From: Actinomycetes bacterium | Lineage (GTDB): Bacteria > Actinomycetota > Actinomycetes > Streptosporangiales > Streptosporangiaceae | Length of the DNA: 40,273 bases | Direction: 5' to 3' | Assembly: GCA_025964575.1 (NCBI GenBank) | Contig: JAOPYO010000060.1 | Coordinates: 1-40,273 of the forward strand | In this document: one piece after another, positions 40,262 to 40,273 of the stretch | Position numbering within the stretch: position 1 is the first letter of the stretch | Layout: each line of letters begins with the position of its first letter | Notes under the pieces: model-generated | What the model was told of the DNA's origin: nothing | What the model saw: the letters and a program-made list of their open reading frames with translations, nothing else | Databases searched by the model: none | Made by a program: the position numbers and the translations under genes

Positions 40262-40273
40262 AGAGGGCAGGAA

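Noticed and set aside
1..40273. CRISPR arrays, tRNA or rRNA genes, intact insertion sequences
   Set aside because: No spaced direct-repeat series, no cloverleaf with a GGTTCGA-type T-arm, and no transposase motif was found on either strand by reading.

Overview
The window is a high-GC actinobacterial chromosome segment. Nearly all genes have G or C at third codon positions and GTG/TTG starts are common. It carries actinobacterial families such as DUF3710, DUF4193, DUF4235, DUF5999, an [2Fe-2S]-type ferrochelatase, several receptor Ser/Thr kinases and an ALO-type flavin oxidase. The gene set and the archaeal/rickettsial-type ValS suggest a streptosporangial actinomycete (Streptosporangium/Nonomuraea-like). 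That placement is inference only.

Layout. 1-3669: the end of kdpC, then kdpD and kdpE (potassium sensing), closed by a nested hairpin. 3848-5377 (minus): DUF3710, dUTPase and a thioesterase remnant. 5483-8476 (plus): a tightly overlapping cluster made of an unknown protein, a MauE-like membrane protein, a MauD-like thioredoxin, a Tat-exported 12-cysteine protein and two further membrane proteins. This cluster is the most unusual part of the window. 8484-9330: an HD phosphohydrolase and a truncated sigma factor. 9463-10562: DUF6412 and a YidC paralogue. 10600-13046: VOC protein, AraC regulator, aldo/keto reductase and DUF5999. 13185-16824: a P450 coupled to two acyl-CoA dehydrogenase subunits. 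16864-18791: a secreted esterase and a lipoprotein. 18855-23007: ValS, DUF4235, a membrane-associated protein and DUF4193. 23446-27913: tandem receptor Ser/Thr kinases, the second fused to a peptide-binding protein domain. 27914-29844: a two-component system with a likely autoregulatory site. 29845-33066: a lower-GC, partly decayed accessory stretch (frameshifted ORF, Uma2 nuclease, DUF1877, RHS fragment, small protein). 33173-40261: inositol-phosphatase family protein, ferrochelatase, lytic transglycosylase, MFS exporter, ALO oxidase, TIGR03084 protein and a poorly coding end.

How genes work together. KdpD/KdpE would regulate the kdp pump. The MauE/MauD-like pair probably supplies extracytoplasmic disulfide or redox chemistry to the co-encoded 12-Cys protein, as MauD/MauE do for the methylamine dehydrogenase light chain. 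No MauB or MauG homologue is visible here. The P450 and the acyl-CoA dehydrogenase pair overlap by 4 bp and look like an oxidation/beta-oxidation module for a bulky acyl or steroid-type side chain. Several convergent gene ends share strong hairpins with GTGATC-type arms. No tRNA, rRNA, CRISPR array or intact transposase was seen.
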